The notes: a model not told the origin generated them from the letters alone. Positions 48,201-56,941 are shown, numbered from the stretch's first letter. The stretch: 64,000 nt of DNA from Xanthomonas vesicatoria ATCC 35937 (GCF_001908725.1 NZ_CP018725.1:3472001-3536000); one strand, 5' to 3'. Program-made: numbers and translations.

Positions 48201-49523
48201 AGCACCCTGATCGCCGGTTATGGCAGTACCCAGACCGCCGGTTACGACAGCTCGTTGACGGCGGGATACGGCAGCACGCAAACCGCCCAGAGCAGCAGTT
48301 GGCTGATCACCGGCTACGGCAGTACCTCCACCGCCAGCTTCCAAAGCTCCTTGATCGCCGGCTACGGCAGCACGCAGACGGCCGGCTACGAAAGCACGCT
48401 GACCGCCGGTTATGGCAGCACCCAGACGGCGCAGGAAATCAGCTGGCTCACCACCGGCTACGGCAGTACCCAAACCGCCGGACACGGCAGCATTTTGACT
48501 GCCGGCTACGGCAGCAATTCCACCGCCGGTTACGAAAGCACCTTGATCGCTGGCTATGGCAGCACCCAGACCGCCGGTTACGAAAGTACCCTGACCGCCG
48601 GCTACGGCAGTACGCTGACCGCGCTGGAAAACAGCACGCTCACTGCCGGCTACGGCAGCACTGAAATCGCCGGGTTATCCAGCACGCTGATCGCCGGCTA
48701 CGGCAGCAGCCAGACCGCCGGTGGCGACAGCACGCTGACTGCGGGCTACGGCAGCACGCTGATGGCTCTGGACAACAGCACGCTGACCGCCGGCTACGGC
48801 AGCACCGAGACCGCAGGGCAGGACAGCTCGCTGATCGCCGGCTATGGCAGCACCTTGACCAGTGGCGTGCGCAGCTATCTGACGGCCGGCTATGGCAGCA
48901 ACCAGATCGCAAGCTACGGAAGCTCGTTGATCGCGGGACACGAAAGTACCCAGATTGCCGGCCATCGCAGCATGCTGATTGCCGGCAAGCTGAGTTCGCA
49001 GACGGCCGGTTCGCGCAGCACGCTGATCGCCGGCATGGGCAGCGTGCAGACGGCGGGCGACCGCAGCAAGCTGATCGCCGGTGCCGACAGCACCCAGATC
49101 GCTGGCGATCGCAGCAAGTTGCTGGCCGGCAGCAACAGCTTCCTCACGGCTGGGGACCGCAGCAAACTGACTGCAGGCGACAACTGCACGCTGATGGCAG
49201 GCGACCGCAGCAAGTTGACAGCAGGAAAGAACAGCATCTTGACCGCGGGCGCCAGCAGCCGACTGATCGGTAGCCTGGGGTCCACCCTGACCGGTGGCGA
49301 AGACTCGGTGTTGATCTTCCGGTGCTGGGACGGCAAGCGCTACACCAACATCATCGCCAAGACCGGCGAGGAGGGCGTCGAGGCCGACACCGCCTATCAG
49401 ATCGACGACGAAAAGAACGTCGTCGAAAAATTCGACGACCCGTTCGACACCATCGTGCTTCGGCACGACGGCGGGCCTGCTTCTGCGGCCGATCAGACGC
49501 TGGTGGAGCAGGCGCCCAATTGA
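45234..49523 (+). CDS. ina: Ice nucleation protein
   Basis: 1,429 residues. The N-terminal domain (1-177) with MNREKVLALRTCTNNM and HLNMHADAHWVVCMVDTADI is the one known to attach INPs to the outer membrane. It is followed by 74 sixteen-residue repeats of the form AGYGSTxTAxxxSxLx, then a C-terminal cap of about 69 residues. The repeats form a beta-solenoid whose Thr-x-Thr ladders order water. The last seven full coils lose the YGST/TxT signature and carry Arg/Lys (AGDRSKL), matching the R-coils needed for multimer formation. The ATG at 45234 gives the canonical start; an upstream in-frame ATG at 45219 is less likely. Confidence 0.97.
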   Translation: MNREKVLALRTCTNNMSDHCGLIWPRAGAVECRHWQPSIKQENGLTGLLWGQGTDAHLNMHADAHWVVCMVDTADIIWLGEEGMIKFPRAEVVYAGSRVGALQCIAAGIAQHVPPQPELPAETVIAAEFIPKTAQAQFIAPAVEQAGHSAAPTPRPGDIGGPQMPPHPQDIARTREIATYGSTLTGADQSQLIAGYGSTETAGNRSELIAGYGSTGVAGSDSTIVAGYGSSQTAGGGSTLTAGYGSTQTARNGSDLTAGYGSTETAGADSSLIAGYGSTQTSGGDSSLTAGYGSTQTAQSGSDLTAGYGSTSTAGTDSSLIAGYGSTQTSGGESSLTAGYGSTQTAQDGSDLTAGYGSTGTAGADSSLIAGYGSTQTSGNASSLTAGYGSTQTARTGSDLTAGYGSTSTAGADSTLIAGYGSTQTSGGDSSLTAGYGSTQTARKGSDLTAGYGSTATAGADSSLIAGYGSTQTSGNASSLTAGYGSTQTARTGSDLTAGYGSTSTAGADSTLIAGYGSTQTSGGDSSLTAGYGSTQTARKGSDLTAGYGSTATAGADSSLIAGYGSTQTSGNASSLTAGYGSTQTARTGSDLTAGYGSTSTAGADSTLIAGYGSTQTSGGDSSLTAGYGSTQTARSGSDLTTGYGSTSTAGADSTLVAGYGSTQTSGGESSLTAGYGSTQTARSGSDLTTGYGSTSTAGADSTLVAGYGSTQTSGGESSLTAGYGSTQTARSGSDLTTGYGSTSTAGADSTLIAGYGSTQTSGGDSSLTAGYGSTQTARKGSDLTTGYGSTSTAGAHSTLIAGYGSTQTSGGDSSLTAGYGSTQTARSGSDLTAGYGSTSTAGSDSSLIAGYGSTQTAGFKSILTTGYGSTQTAQEGSLLTAGYGSSSTAGSDSSLIAGYGSTQTAGFKSILTAGYGSTQTAQERSTLTTGYGSTSTAGHDSALIAGYGSTQTAGYRSILTTGYGSTQTAQESSSLIAGYGSSSMAGPDSTLIAGYGSTQTAGYDSSLTAGYGSTQTAQSSSWLITGYGSTSTASFQSSLIAGYGSTQTAGYESTLTAGYGSTQTAQEISWLTTGYGSTQTAGHGSILTAGYGSNSTAGYESTLIAGYGSTQTAGYESTLTAGYGSTLTALENSTLTAGYGSTEIAGLSSTLIAGYGSSQTAGGDSTLTAGYGSTLMALDNSTLTAGYGSTETAGQDSSLIAGYGSTLTSGVRSYLTAGYGSNQIASYGSSLIAGHESTQIAGHRSMLIAGKLSSQTAGSRSTLIAGMGSVQTAGDRSKLIAGADSTQIAGDRSKLLAGSNSFLTAGDRSKLTAGDNCTLMAGDRSKLTAGKNSILTAGASSRLIGSLGSTLTGGEDSVLIFRCWDGKRYTNIIAKTGEEGVEADTAYQIDDEKNVVEKFDDPFDTIVLRHDGGPASAADQTLVEQAPN
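45765..49316 (+). repeat. Array of 74 coding 48-bp repeats in ina
   Basis: 3,552 bp that divide exactly into 74 units of 48 bp (16 codons). Higher orders are visible: three units make a 144-bp motif (xTAGADSxL / QTSGxxSSL / QTARxGSDL). Between about 46300 and 47150 near-identical 288-bp blocks follow one another, indicating recent duplication. Units near the 3' end diverge. Confidence 0.95.
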
Positions 49524-49894
49524 GCAGGAGCAGAAAAGCGCGCCCCAGCGATTCGCGCTGCGGATGATGGGCATCGGCCAGCTGCCCCACGAGCGGCAGC
49601 TGGACCGCGGACACCGGCAGGCACGTCGTGCGGCAAGGCCAGGCGACGACCGGGGCGCGGTCGTCGTTGCGGCGGTCCGGTGCGCGCATGCGTGGTGCGG
49701 ACAGGCGACAGCACAACGCGATTGACCGGGACATGCGCGCGCCATGCAATTGATGGCCTCATTGCCGGCAAGCGCAGCGCGTACCGTGGTCGCAATCAAG
49801 CAACCATGCTTGGCGTGATTGCCACGACGCACCGTGTTCTGGTTTTCGGGCCATCCAGGCTCACCGGGGATGTATGCAGGCGGGACGCTCTTGC
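49524..49894. other. Non-coding gap between ina and fis
   Basis: About 370 bp between convergent genes. No recognisable frame or RNA gene was found. No clear T-tailed terminator hairpin is visible for either ina or fis. Confidence 0.35.
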
Positions 49895-49922
49895 GATTCC
49901 CGATTCCCGATTCCCGATTCCC
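49895..49922. repeat. Four tandem GATTCCC heptamers at the fis 3' end
   Basis: Four perfect GATTCCC units lie 3 bp downstream of the fis stop codon (reading GGGAATC in the direction of fis). A fifth, altered unit (GACTCAC) follows and overlaps the fis stop region. The same heptamer family forms the inverted repeats between accB and accC. Confidence 0.9.
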
Positions 49923-49925
49923 GAC

Positions 49926-50213
<288 letters not shown>

Positions 50214-50313
50214 TCACGAGGCCGGGGCGCGTGGCCGGCGAGGGGGAGTGAGTCTAGCGCGTGACCTCACTGCTCGCCACGCCCATGTGGTCATCGCGCG
50301 AGGTCGCGTCCGC

Positions 50314-51384
50314 TTAGCGGAAGTCGAAACTGAAGGCAGCGGTACTGGCGGCCGGTTCGCGTACGCGAAACGCCACCTGCACGGCTTGCCCCGGCGCCAG
50401 CGTGTCGTGCACGGCCGGCGCCTGGCCCAGGTACTCCTGCGGCGACAGCACCCGGGTGCCGATCACCCGTCCATCGGCATCGGACAGCGACAGCTGCAAC
50501 CAGGGCCAGGCCTGCGCCCAACGCGCATCGTTGCGGAAGCTGGCCTGGATCTCCAGCACACCGGACACACCTGGCAGCGGGCGCACCTCGCGATTGAGCA
50601 AGGTCAGGGCGGCCGGCTCGCGCCACGCTGGCAGCGTGCAGCGCACCACTGCACAGGCGCTGGCCACCAGCGGGCGCCAGCGGGCGTCGCCAGCCAGATG
50701 CGCACGGTCGGCGATGATGATCTGCAGACCCAGCAACCCGACCAGACCGAGCAACAGCGCCCACTGCCGCCCGCTGGCACGCAGCCGCGGGCGACTGAGC
50801 CCACGGCGCGCAAAGGCAGGCGCTGCCAGAGCGGGCACGGGCAAGGGATGCAATTGCGCTGCACTGGTACGCGCGTCGTGGGCGGCGGTGCCGTCGGCTG
50901 CGATGCCGGTGGTAGACGCGTCGTTGCCGCCGACATCGAGCGCTTCGATGTCCTGCCGGTCTGCGGCCTCGCGCGCGATGTCGGATGCGGTGTTGGCAGC
51001 GGTGTTGGCAGCGGCCTGGTCTGGCGCCTCGTCTGCCGCCCGCCGCCCCACCGGCAGCTGCGGTGCCTCGCGTTCAATCGTTGTGTTTTCTTGCAGTTCT
51101 GCGTCGTCTGCCGCGGTACTGCCGTATCCGCTGGTTGGTGGCGGCGTCTGCAGCTGCGCAGTGCGTGGTGCTTCCACGGCCGACGCGCCTGGTGCAGCGA
51201 CCTCGGGCGCCGGCACCGGGTGCAACACGGGCGCAGCTGGCAACTCGGCGACGGGCATCGGCACCACCTGCTCCGCTGGCGCGGTGGCTGGCACGACAGG
51301 CGGTTGAATCAACGTCGGTGCAGGCGGCGGTGTTGCCCGCAGGAATGTGGCCAGGGGGCGGCGCGGTGGCGGAGTCTCTGACAT
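50314..51384 (-). CDS. DUF3426 protein lacking the usual zinc ribbon
   Basis: 356 residues. A long Ala/Pro-rich region (1-230) leads to one transmembrane helix (LLLGLVGLLGLQIII, about 235-252) and a C-terminal DUF3426 domain (LEIQASFRNDARWAQAWPWL, DADGRVIGTRVLSPQEYL). Family members normally begin with a CxxC-type zinc ribbon. None is found here or in the frames just upstream, so the N-terminus may be lost or shortened. It lies between prmA and fis, the conserved place of this family. Confidence 0.8.
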   Translation of the reverse strand: MSETPPPRRPLATFLRATPPPAPTLIQPPVVPATAPAEQVVPMPVAELPAAPVLHPVPAPEVAAPGASAVEAPRTAQLQTPPPTSGYGSTAADDAELQENTTIEREAPQLPVGRRAADEAPDQAAANTAANTASDIAREAADRQDIEALDVGGNDASTTGIAADGTAAHDARTSAAQLHPLPVPALAAPAFARRGLSRPRLRASGRQWALLLGLVGLLGLQIIIADRAHLAGDARWRPLVASACAVVRCTLPAWREPAALTLLNREVRPLPGVSGVLEIQASFRNDARWAQAWPWLQLSLSDADGRVIGTRVLSPQEYLGQAPAVHDTLAPGQAVQVAFRVREPAASTAAFSFDFR

Positions 51385-51518
51385 CGGCAGGCGGGCAGCG
51401 GGAAGACCGCTATTCAACCACGGGGACGGCGATGGGCGAACGTCCGGATGGGGAAGTGGGACGCGTGCTCACTGGCGCAGCGCCCTAGTAACAATGTCGC
51501 GACGCCACCGAGGAATAC

Positions 51519-51611
51519 GGATTCACGGCAAGCCGCTGTCTGCGGCTCCGCGCCTTGCCAGCGATGCGACGGCGCTTACGCGAAATGGATTCACGGAAAC
51601 TCGCTGTCTGC
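51519..51611. repeat. Pair of imperfect 25-bp direct repeats
   Basis: GGATTCACGGCAAGCCGCTG (then TCTGC) at 51519-51543 and GGATTCACGGAAACTCGCTG (then TCTGC) at 51587-51611 share about 21 of 25 bases with a 68-bp offset. They lie between the DUF3426 and HTH genes. Confidence 0.7.
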
Positions 51612-51670
51612 CTACAGCAAACGCCAACACCACCGCAGCTCACACGACACTGCAGCAAGCACGCTGTTTT

Positions 51671-51684
51671 GATTCCCGATTCCC
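51671..51684. repeat. Two GATTCCC heptamers at the 3' end of the HTH gene
   Basis: Two perfect GATTCCC units followed by GATCCG lie 15 bp downstream of the stop of the minus-strand HTH gene, in the same orientation relative to that gene as the array behind fis. Confidence 0.85.
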
Positions 51685-51699
51685 GATCCGCCTTCAGGC

Positions 51700-52077
51700 T
51701 CACCGCCTGCGCCGCGTCTTGCCCTCGGCCAGCAACAGATCCAGCAGCCCGCTGCGCTGACGCGGTGCCAGGGTGTCGAAGCGCGCCAGCAACACGCGTT
51801 GCTGGTCGTCCAGGCGGCGGTACTGGGCCGGCTCCTCGGCGATCGCCGATACCGGTGGACCGAAGACGCGCTCGCCGCGGCCGGTGGCCAGATATTCGAA
51901 CGCCATACCGCTGCGCTTGGCCAGGCCGATCAGGTTCTCCACCGACGGCGCGGTGCCTTCGGCCATTTCCCATTGCGCCACCGCGCTGCGGGTCACGCCC
52001 AGCTCACCGGCCAGGGCTTCCTGGGTCAGCTTGGTGAAGCTGCGGGCTTCGCGTACTCGTTCGTACAGCTTGCTCAC
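51700..52077 (-). CDS. XRE-family helix-turn-helix regulator
   Basis: 125 residues. The N-terminal HTH_3 domain (about 5-62) contains LTQEALAGELGVTRSAVAQWE; a short helical C-terminal region ends in a basic KTRRRR tail. It resembles single-domain phage-type or stress repressors. It is divergent from the membrane-protein gene at 52229 and may control it or itself. Confidence 0.85.
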   Translation of the reverse strand: MSKLYERVREARSFTKLTQEALAGELGVTRSAVAQWEMAEGTAPSVENLIGLAKRSGMAFEYLATGRGERVFGPPVSAIAEEPAQYRRLDDQQRVLLARFDTLAPRQRSGLLDLLLAEGKTRRRR

Positions 52078-52228
52078 ACGGCACCCGAATGGGAGGCAGG
52101 CAGGGCCGGGAGATATAGCCCTAGCAGCGCTGAGGGATAGTTCGTATGCCTTTCATATCGGCATATGTTTGCGATACTGTCGTGACGACACCGAGGATGT
52201 GATCGCAGCGAACTCAAGGAGGATGTTC

Positions 52229-52720
52229 ATGGTCGAGCCTGTCACTCCAACACCTGGCCGTAAGCGTGGCCAGACCCCGCCGCCGTGCGCGCCCTGGCCG
52301 GCCGATTCGCCGCTGGATCCGGCGGCTGCGCGCTTTCGTGGGGCGCGGTGCTACCAGGTCTGGCGAAGAGATCATGAGTGGGCCGCCGTCGCCGAGGGCG
52401 CACATTGGTCAGCCGCGCTGGCGCCGCGCGGATGGGCATTGCGCTACCGGCATTGGCCGTTGCTGGGAGCGGGAGCGGCGCTTGCAGCCCTGGCCGCAGG
52501 CGGAGTGCTGGCCGGCATGCAGGCGTGGCCGGCGGGCGCCTGGGTGGCGCTGCTGCTGGCCGAGCTGGTATTGCGTGTGGGTGCGGCCCGGCAGGCCGGG
52601 CGCTGGCGCAGTGCGGCGTTACAGCGTGCAGGCTGGCAGGCGGTGACCCGCCTGCGTGCGATCAGCGTGGCCGATGCGGTGACCACGGCACAGATCCGCG
52701 CCAGCCGCCCGCGGCGGTGA
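52229..52720 (+). CDS. Hypothetical membrane protein
   Basis: 163 residues. A proline-rich N-terminus (1-35) is followed by two adjacent hydrophobic segments (about 78-120) and a basic C-terminus with alternating Arg. No family is recognised. An ideal AAGGAGG at 52216-52222 directly abuts an ATG at 52223 but is correctly spaced (6 nt) from the ATG at 52229, which decides the start. It ends 13 bp from the convergent prmA stop. Confidence 0.7.
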   Translation: MVEPVTPTPGRKRGQTPPPCAPWPADSPLDPAAARFRGARCYQVWRRDHEWAAVAEGAHWSAALAPRGWALRYRHWPLLGAGAALAALAAGGVLAGMQAWPAGAWVALLLAELVLRVGAARQAGRWRSAALQRAGWQAVTRLRAISVADAVTTAQIRASRPRR

Positions 52721-52733
52721 GCCGAATCTGCGA

Positions 52734-53654
52734 TCAGCTGCGGCGAACGCCGTCGATGCGCATCCAGTCTTCGTCGCGCTCGCAACGCAGCTGGTCGAAC
52801 CATGGTGCGTAGCGCTGCAGCAACTCGTCTTCCTGCCCGTGCAGGATGCCCGACAGGGCAATGCGGCCGCCCGGCGTCACGCGCGCGGCCAGGGTGTCGG
52901 CCAGCGCATCCAGCGCCGACGCCAGGATGTTGGCGACCACCACCGGGTAGGTCTGCACCGGTTCGTCCTGGGGCAGATACACCGCCAGCTGCGCGGCCAC
53001 GGCGTTGCGCTCGGCATTGTCGGCCGTTGCCAGCAGCGCTTGCGGGTCGTTGTCCACCCCGACGGCGCTGGCCGCGCCCAGCTTCAGCGCGGCGACCGCG
53101 AGAATGCCCGAGCCGCATCCGAAGTCGAGCACGCTGCGGCCCTGCAGTTCGCCGCTGCCGGCCAGGCTGTCCAGCCAGCGCAGACACAGCGCGGTGGTCT
53201 GATGCGTGCCCGATCCGAAGGCCAGGCCCGGATCCAGACGGACCACCGCGGCCTCCGGCGTGTTGGCCTCCTCGGGCAGGTCGTGATTCCACGGCACGAT
53301 GAAGGTGCGCACGCCGAACTGCATCGGCTTGAACAGATCCATCCAGGCGCGCTCCCAGTCGCTGTCTTCGACCATGCGCAGCGCCACCTGGCTCCAGTCC
53401 AGCGCCGGGTCGAACGCTTCCAGCGCGGCAAGCACCTCCAGTGCGTCGCTCTCGCCATCGAACAGCGCGGTCAGCACCAGCGCATTCCATAGCGGCATCT
53501 CGCCCACGCCGGGCTCCAGGATGGCACGTTCGTTGCTGGTATCGGCATCGGCATCGAGCAGGGTGACCGCCAGCGCGCCAACCTCCTCCAGCGCGGTCTG
53601 GAAGCGGGGCTGGGTGGTATCGGAGCAGGGCAGGGTCAGTTCAAGAAACGGCAT
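52734..53654 (-). CDS. prmA: Ribosomal protein L11 methyltransferase
   Basis: 306 residues. An N-terminal substrate-binding domain is followed by the SAM-binding core with motif [17 protein letters not shown] and the NPPY-type motif replaced by [10 protein letters not shown], as in PrmA. It also shows [14 protein letters not shown]. It trimethylates L11. The ATG at 53654 gives MPFLELTL; a TTG five codons upstream is less likely. It begins the prmA-DUF3426-fis gene order. Confidence 0.95.
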   Translation of the reverse strand: MPFLELTLPCSDTTQPRFQTALEEVGALAVTLLDADADTSNERAILEPGVGEMPLWNALVLTALFDGESDALEVLAALEAFDPALDWSQVALRMVEDSDWERAWMDLFKPMQFGVRTFIVPWNHDLPEEANTPEAAVVRLDPGLAFGSGTHQTTALCLRWLDSLAGSGELQGRSVLDFGCGSGILAVAALKLGAASAVGVDNDPQALLATADNAERNAVAAQLAVYLPQDEPVQTYPVVVANILASALDALADTLAARVTPGGRIALSGILHGQEDELLQRYAPWFDQLRCERDEDWMRIDGVRRS

Positions 53655-54155
53655 CGTGGCGGTCGGCAATCATCAAGGCGTGCATCGTAGACCATTCGCG
53701 TCGGCGCGCTCAGGCGTTTCGCCTGGCCGACCTTGGCGTGGAGATCGAGCGAATACGCACGCGTGTTTGTCAGCGATACGGCCGATATCGCTCGCTGTGG
53801 GCACTAGGCGGCACTGTGTGACTGGAAGATCTACACGTGTTCCCCAATGAGCTGATCGCCCGCTCTCAGCCGCTACGGCAAGCATCGCCCACCATTGCGG
53901 GGCCGGAAGACAGCGCTTTTTTGTCAGCGATACGGCCGATATCGCTCGCTGTGGGCACTAGGCGGCACTGTGTGACTGGAAGATCTACACGTGTTCCCCA
54001 ATGAGCTGATCGCCCGCTCTCAGCCGCTAAGGCAAGCATTGCCCACCATTGCGGGGCCGGAAGGCAGCGTTCGCTTGCCGGCCCTGCCTGCACGGCCGGG
54101 TGCTAGACTCCGCGCCGTCGCTGCGGGCGTCTTCCGCAGCTGGGTTGACGCTGTC
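53655..54155. other. Non-coding gap holding the 154-bp tandem duplication
   Basis: About 500 bp between the divergent prmA and the secretory or membrane protein gene at 54156. More than half is the tandem repeat described separately. Short frames read through both copies in minus-strand frames, but none has a ribosome-binding site or recognised family. Confidence 0.4.
53766..54069. repeat. Two tandem 150-bp copies at a 154-bp period
   Basis: Copy 1 is 53766-53915 and copy 2 is 53920-54069. Both run from TTTGTCAGCGATACGGCC to GGGGCCGGAAGxCAGCG, and only three differences were found: TACGGC/TAAGGC, CATCGC/CATTGC, and AAGACAG/AAGGCAG. About 98% identity indicates a recent duplication. Confidence 0.93.
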
Positions 54156-55082
54156 ATGCCGCTTGTCCGTGCCCGCCATCTCTGGCTGTTGCTCGCTGCC
54201 GTCGCGCTCGCGGCGGCTGCGTGGTGGCATCTACGCGCGCAGCCCGCGGAACGCGCCACTGCTGTGCCCGCCGTCGGTACCACTTCCGCGCGCGCGGCTG
54301 CGGCACCACCGGCGCGTCGCACATCTTCCGAACGTGGCAACGCGCTGCATCTGCCATATCGCGATGCGGTGGATGCACAGCGGGATCTGTATCGCTACGC
54401 GCAGCAGTTGCAGCAGCAGGTGCGTGCCGGCGATGCGCAGGCAGGCTGGCGCCTGAGCCGCGTCTACGATTATTGCGCGCCATATGCGTCCAGCCCGGCC
54501 GGTTATGCCGCCGACAGCGAATGGATCGCCGCGCATCAGACGCCGGGCGTGGCCGCGATGCACGCAGCACGCGATCGAGTGGCGCAGCGCTGCGCCGGTT
54601 TCGCCCCCAGCGATGGGCTTGGGGCGCACCTCGTGGCGCAGCAACGGCTGAGCGCCGCGCGCGGCGGTAGTCTGGCTGCCGAGGCCGCATTGCTGGCCCT
54701 GGGCGAACCGTTGCAGGCAACGCCCGCCTACAAGCGCGCGCTGGTGCACCGTGTACTGGCCTCGCGCGACCCGGAGGCGTACTTGGCCCTGGCGCCGGCG
54801 ATGGGCGCGCGCGCTAGCGGCGATGACAGCCTGGATGGGTATGTGGCCGGCGATCAGTTCGCCGAACTCGCCTGGCAGGTGGCCGCGTGCCGCCTGGGCC
54901 TGGACTGCAGCGCAGACAGCACGCTGGTCACCAGTTATTGCGCCAACGCGGGCATCTGCTCGCGCGACAGCGCACAGGATTTCGTGTCGTTCGTATTCGA
55001 TGCCGCGGTACCGCGGCAGGGGGCAGACAGGGTGGATGAGATGGTCGATAGATTGGTATCCGATCCGGGAGCACAGTCATGA
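54156..55082 (+). CDS. Hypothetical membrane-anchored protein
   Basis: 308 residues. An N-terminal hydrophobic helix (HLWLLLAAVALAAAAWW, about 8-25) acts as signal or anchor. An Ala/Thr-rich linker follows, then a helical domain with several Cys (CAPYASS, CRLGLDCSADS, CANAGICSRDS). The Cys distribution suggests a periplasmic, disulfide-bonded domain. No family is recognised. The ATG at 54156 is chosen because the longer frame would run into the tandem repeat. It overlaps the next gene by ATGA. Confidence 0.7.
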   Translation: MPLVRARHLWLLLAAVALAAAAWWHLRAQPAERATAVPAVGTTSARAAAAPPARRTSSERGNALHLPYRDAVDAQRDLYRYAQQLQQQVRAGDAQAGWRLSRVYDYCAPYASSPAGYAADSEWIAAHQTPGVAAMHAARDRVAQRCAGFAPSDGLGAHLVAQQRLSAARGGSLAAEAALLALGEPLQATPAYKRALVHRVLASRDPEAYLALAPAMGARASGDDSLDGYVAGDQFAELAWQVAACRLGLDCSADSTLVTSYCANAGICSRDSAQDFVSFVFDAAVPRQGADRVDEMVDRLVSDPGAQS

Positions 55083-55444
55083 ATTACCGTCGGTTGGCGC
55101 ATGGCGCCAAGTTCTGGTTCTGGGTGACGTTGTTCGTGGCGTATTCGGCTGCGGCGGTGGGCATCGTGATGATCGATACCGCCGATCACCGTTACCAGCC
55201 GCTGTCGATCAAATCGACCACGGTCGGTGCCGACGAGCAGCAGCGACGGCATGGCGCCAGCCAGGTGGCCGCGGTATACCGCGCCAGCAGTGCGATGCCG
55301 TTTTCCACCTTGTCGGCCGGCTCGACGTTTCAAGTGGTCTGGCCGGATGGCTCCACCGAGACCATGATGGTGGTCGACCCGGCATCGTCCAGCGGCATCG
55401 TGCCGGTGCGCGGCAGTCAGCAGGCGCCTGCGCCAACACGTTGA
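55079..55444 (+). CDS. Hypothetical single-pass membrane protein
   Basis: 121 residues. One N-terminal transmembrane helix (FWFWVTLFVAYSAAAVGIVM) is followed by a periplasmic domain with STFQVVWPDGSTETMMVV. Unknown family. The start overlaps the previous stop by 4 bp, so the two are coupled and may form a membrane complex. Confidence 0.7.
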   Translation: MNYRRLAHGAKFWFWVTLFVAYSAAAVGIVMIDTADHRYQPLSIKSTTVGADEQQRRHGASQVAAVYRASSAMPFSTLSAGSTFQVVWPDGSTETMMVVDPASSSGIVPVRGSQQAPAPTR

Positions 55445-55522
55445 GCGACGTAGCTGACGGCGCGATGCTTCGATCGCTGTCTGTCGAGGCATGGCGCAGC
55501 AGTGCAACGATCGTGCAGCCAT

Positions 55523-55550
55523 AAAAAAGCCCGGTTTCCCGGGCTTTTTT
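55523..55550. terminator. Bidirectional terminator between convergent genes
   Basis: AAAAAAGCCCGG-TTTC-CCGGGCTTTTTT is a near-perfect inverted repeat with A and T runs on both sides. It lies between the plus-strand hypothetical gene (ends 55444) and minus-strand accC (ends 55574) and would serve both. Confidence 0.93.
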
Positions 55551-55573
55551 GTGCTCATCAATCGTGCCTGCGA

Positions 55574-56941
55574 TCAGGTCAGCGCAATCGACTTGTTCTT
55601 GCGTTCGGCCAGGCGCTTTTCCAGGTAGTGGATGTTCTGCCCACCGGCCTGGAAACCCTTGTCGCGCATGATGCGCTGCTGCAGCGGGATGTTGGTCTTG
55701 ATGCCGTCCACCACCATCTCGCTCAGCGCCACGCGCATACGCGCGATCGCGGTCTCGCGATCGGGGCCATGCACGATCAGTTTGCCGATCATCGAGTCGT
55801 AGTTTGGCGGCACCTTGTAGCCGGCGTAGATGTGCGTATCCACGCGCACCCCCGGACCACCGGGCGGATGGAAGGCGGTGATCAGGCCCGGGTTGGGCAT
55901 GAAGGTTTCCGGGTCTTCGGCGTTGATGCGGCACTCGATCGCATGCCCACGCAGCACGATGTCGCTCTGCTTGATGCTGAGCTTGTGGCCGGCGGCGATA
56001 CGCAGTTGCTCGCAGACCAGATCGATGCCGGTGATGCGCTCGGTGACCGGGTGCTCCACCTGGATACGGGTGTTCATTTCGATGAAGTAGAAACGCCCGC
56101 CTTCGAACAGGAACTCGAAGGTGCCCGCACCGCGGTAGCCAATGCGGATGCAGGCATCCACGCACACCTTGCCGATTTCAGCGCGCAGTTCTTCGGTGAT
56201 GCCCGGTGCCGGCGCTTCTTCCACCACCTTCTGGTGGCGGCGCTGCATCGAGCAATCGCGTTCGCCCAGATGGATCGCACCACCCTGACCATCGGCGAGC
56301 ACCTGGATTTCCACGTGACGCGGATTTTCCAGGAACTTCTCCATGTAGACCTGGTCGTTGCTGAAAGCGGCCTTGGCTTCGGACTTGGTGGTTTCGATCG
56401 CGGCCTTCAACGCCGCTTCGGAATGCACCACGCGCATGCCGCGTCCGCCGCCGCCGCCAGCGGCCTTGATGATCACCGGGTAGCCGATTTCGCGCGCCAC
56501 CTTGGTGTTGGCGACGATGTCGTCGCCCAGCGGGCCGCCCGAGCCGGGCACGCACGGCACGCCGGCGGCCTTCATGGCGCGGATCGCTTCGACCTTGTCG
56601 CCCATCAGGCGGATGGTGTCGGCCTTGGGGCCGATGAAGATGAAGCCGGATTCTTCCACGCGCTCGGCAAAGTCGGCGTTTTCCGACAAAAAGCCGTAGC
56701 CGGGATGGATGGCCTGCGCATCGGTGACCTCGGCCGCAGCGATCAACGCCGGGATGTTGAGGTAACTGTCGCTGGACGCGGCCGGGCCGATGCACACCGA
56801 CTCGTCGGCCATGGCCACGTGCTTGAGGTTGCGGTCGACCGTGGAATGCACCGCGACCGTGCGGATGCCGAGCGTATGGCACGCGCGCAGGATGCGTAGC
56901 GCGATTTCGCCTCGGTTGGCAATGACAACTTTATCGAGCAT
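55574..56941 (-). CDS. accC: Biotin carboxylase subunit of acetyl-CoA carboxylase
   Basis: 455 residues, ATP-grasp enzyme. It shows [17 protein letters not shown], the ATP loop [12 protein letters not shown], and the catalytic [13 protein letters not shown]. It carboxylates biotin on AccB in fatty-acid synthesis. The canonical start ATG at 56939-56941 is directly preceded by CTCCCTATTCCC of the inverted-repeat unit, so no normal Shine-Dalgarno is present. accB lies upstream, separated by that 442-bp unit. Confidence 0.97.
   Translation of the reverse strand: MLDKVVIANRGEIALRILRACHTLGIRTVAVHSTVDRNLKHVAMADESVCIGPAASSDSYLNIPALIAAAEVTDAQAIHPGYGFLSENADFAERVEESGFIFIGPKADTIRLMGDKVEAIRAMKAAGVPCVPGSGGPLGDDIVANTKVAREIGYPVIIKAAGGGGGRGMRVVHSEAALKAAIETTKSEAKAAFSNDQVYMEKFLENPRHVEIQVLADGQGGAIHLGERDCSMQRRHQKVVEEAPAPGITEELRAEIGKVCVDACIRIGYRGAGTFEFLFEGGRFYFIEMNTRIQVEHPVTERITGIDLVCEQLRIAAGHKLSIKQSDIVLRGHAIECRINAEDPETFMPNPGLITAFHPPGGPGVRVDTHIYAGYKVPPNYDSMIGKLIVHGPDRETAIARMRVALSEMVVDGIKTNIPLQQRIMRDKGFQAGGQNIHYLEKRLAERKNKSIALT

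Noticed and set aside
45765..49316. Regularly spaced repeats resembling a CRISPR array
   Set aside because: The repeats are in-frame coding units of 48 bp with no unrelated spacers, and no cas genes are present.
53866..54093. A 75-codon minus-strand frame across the second tandem copy
   Set aside because: It has no ribosome-binding site and its content is set by the duplicated DNA; it is kept as a repeat and not a gene.
55502..56899. A 465-codon plus-strand frame opposite accC
   Set aside because: An antisense shadow of a highly conserved essential gene.
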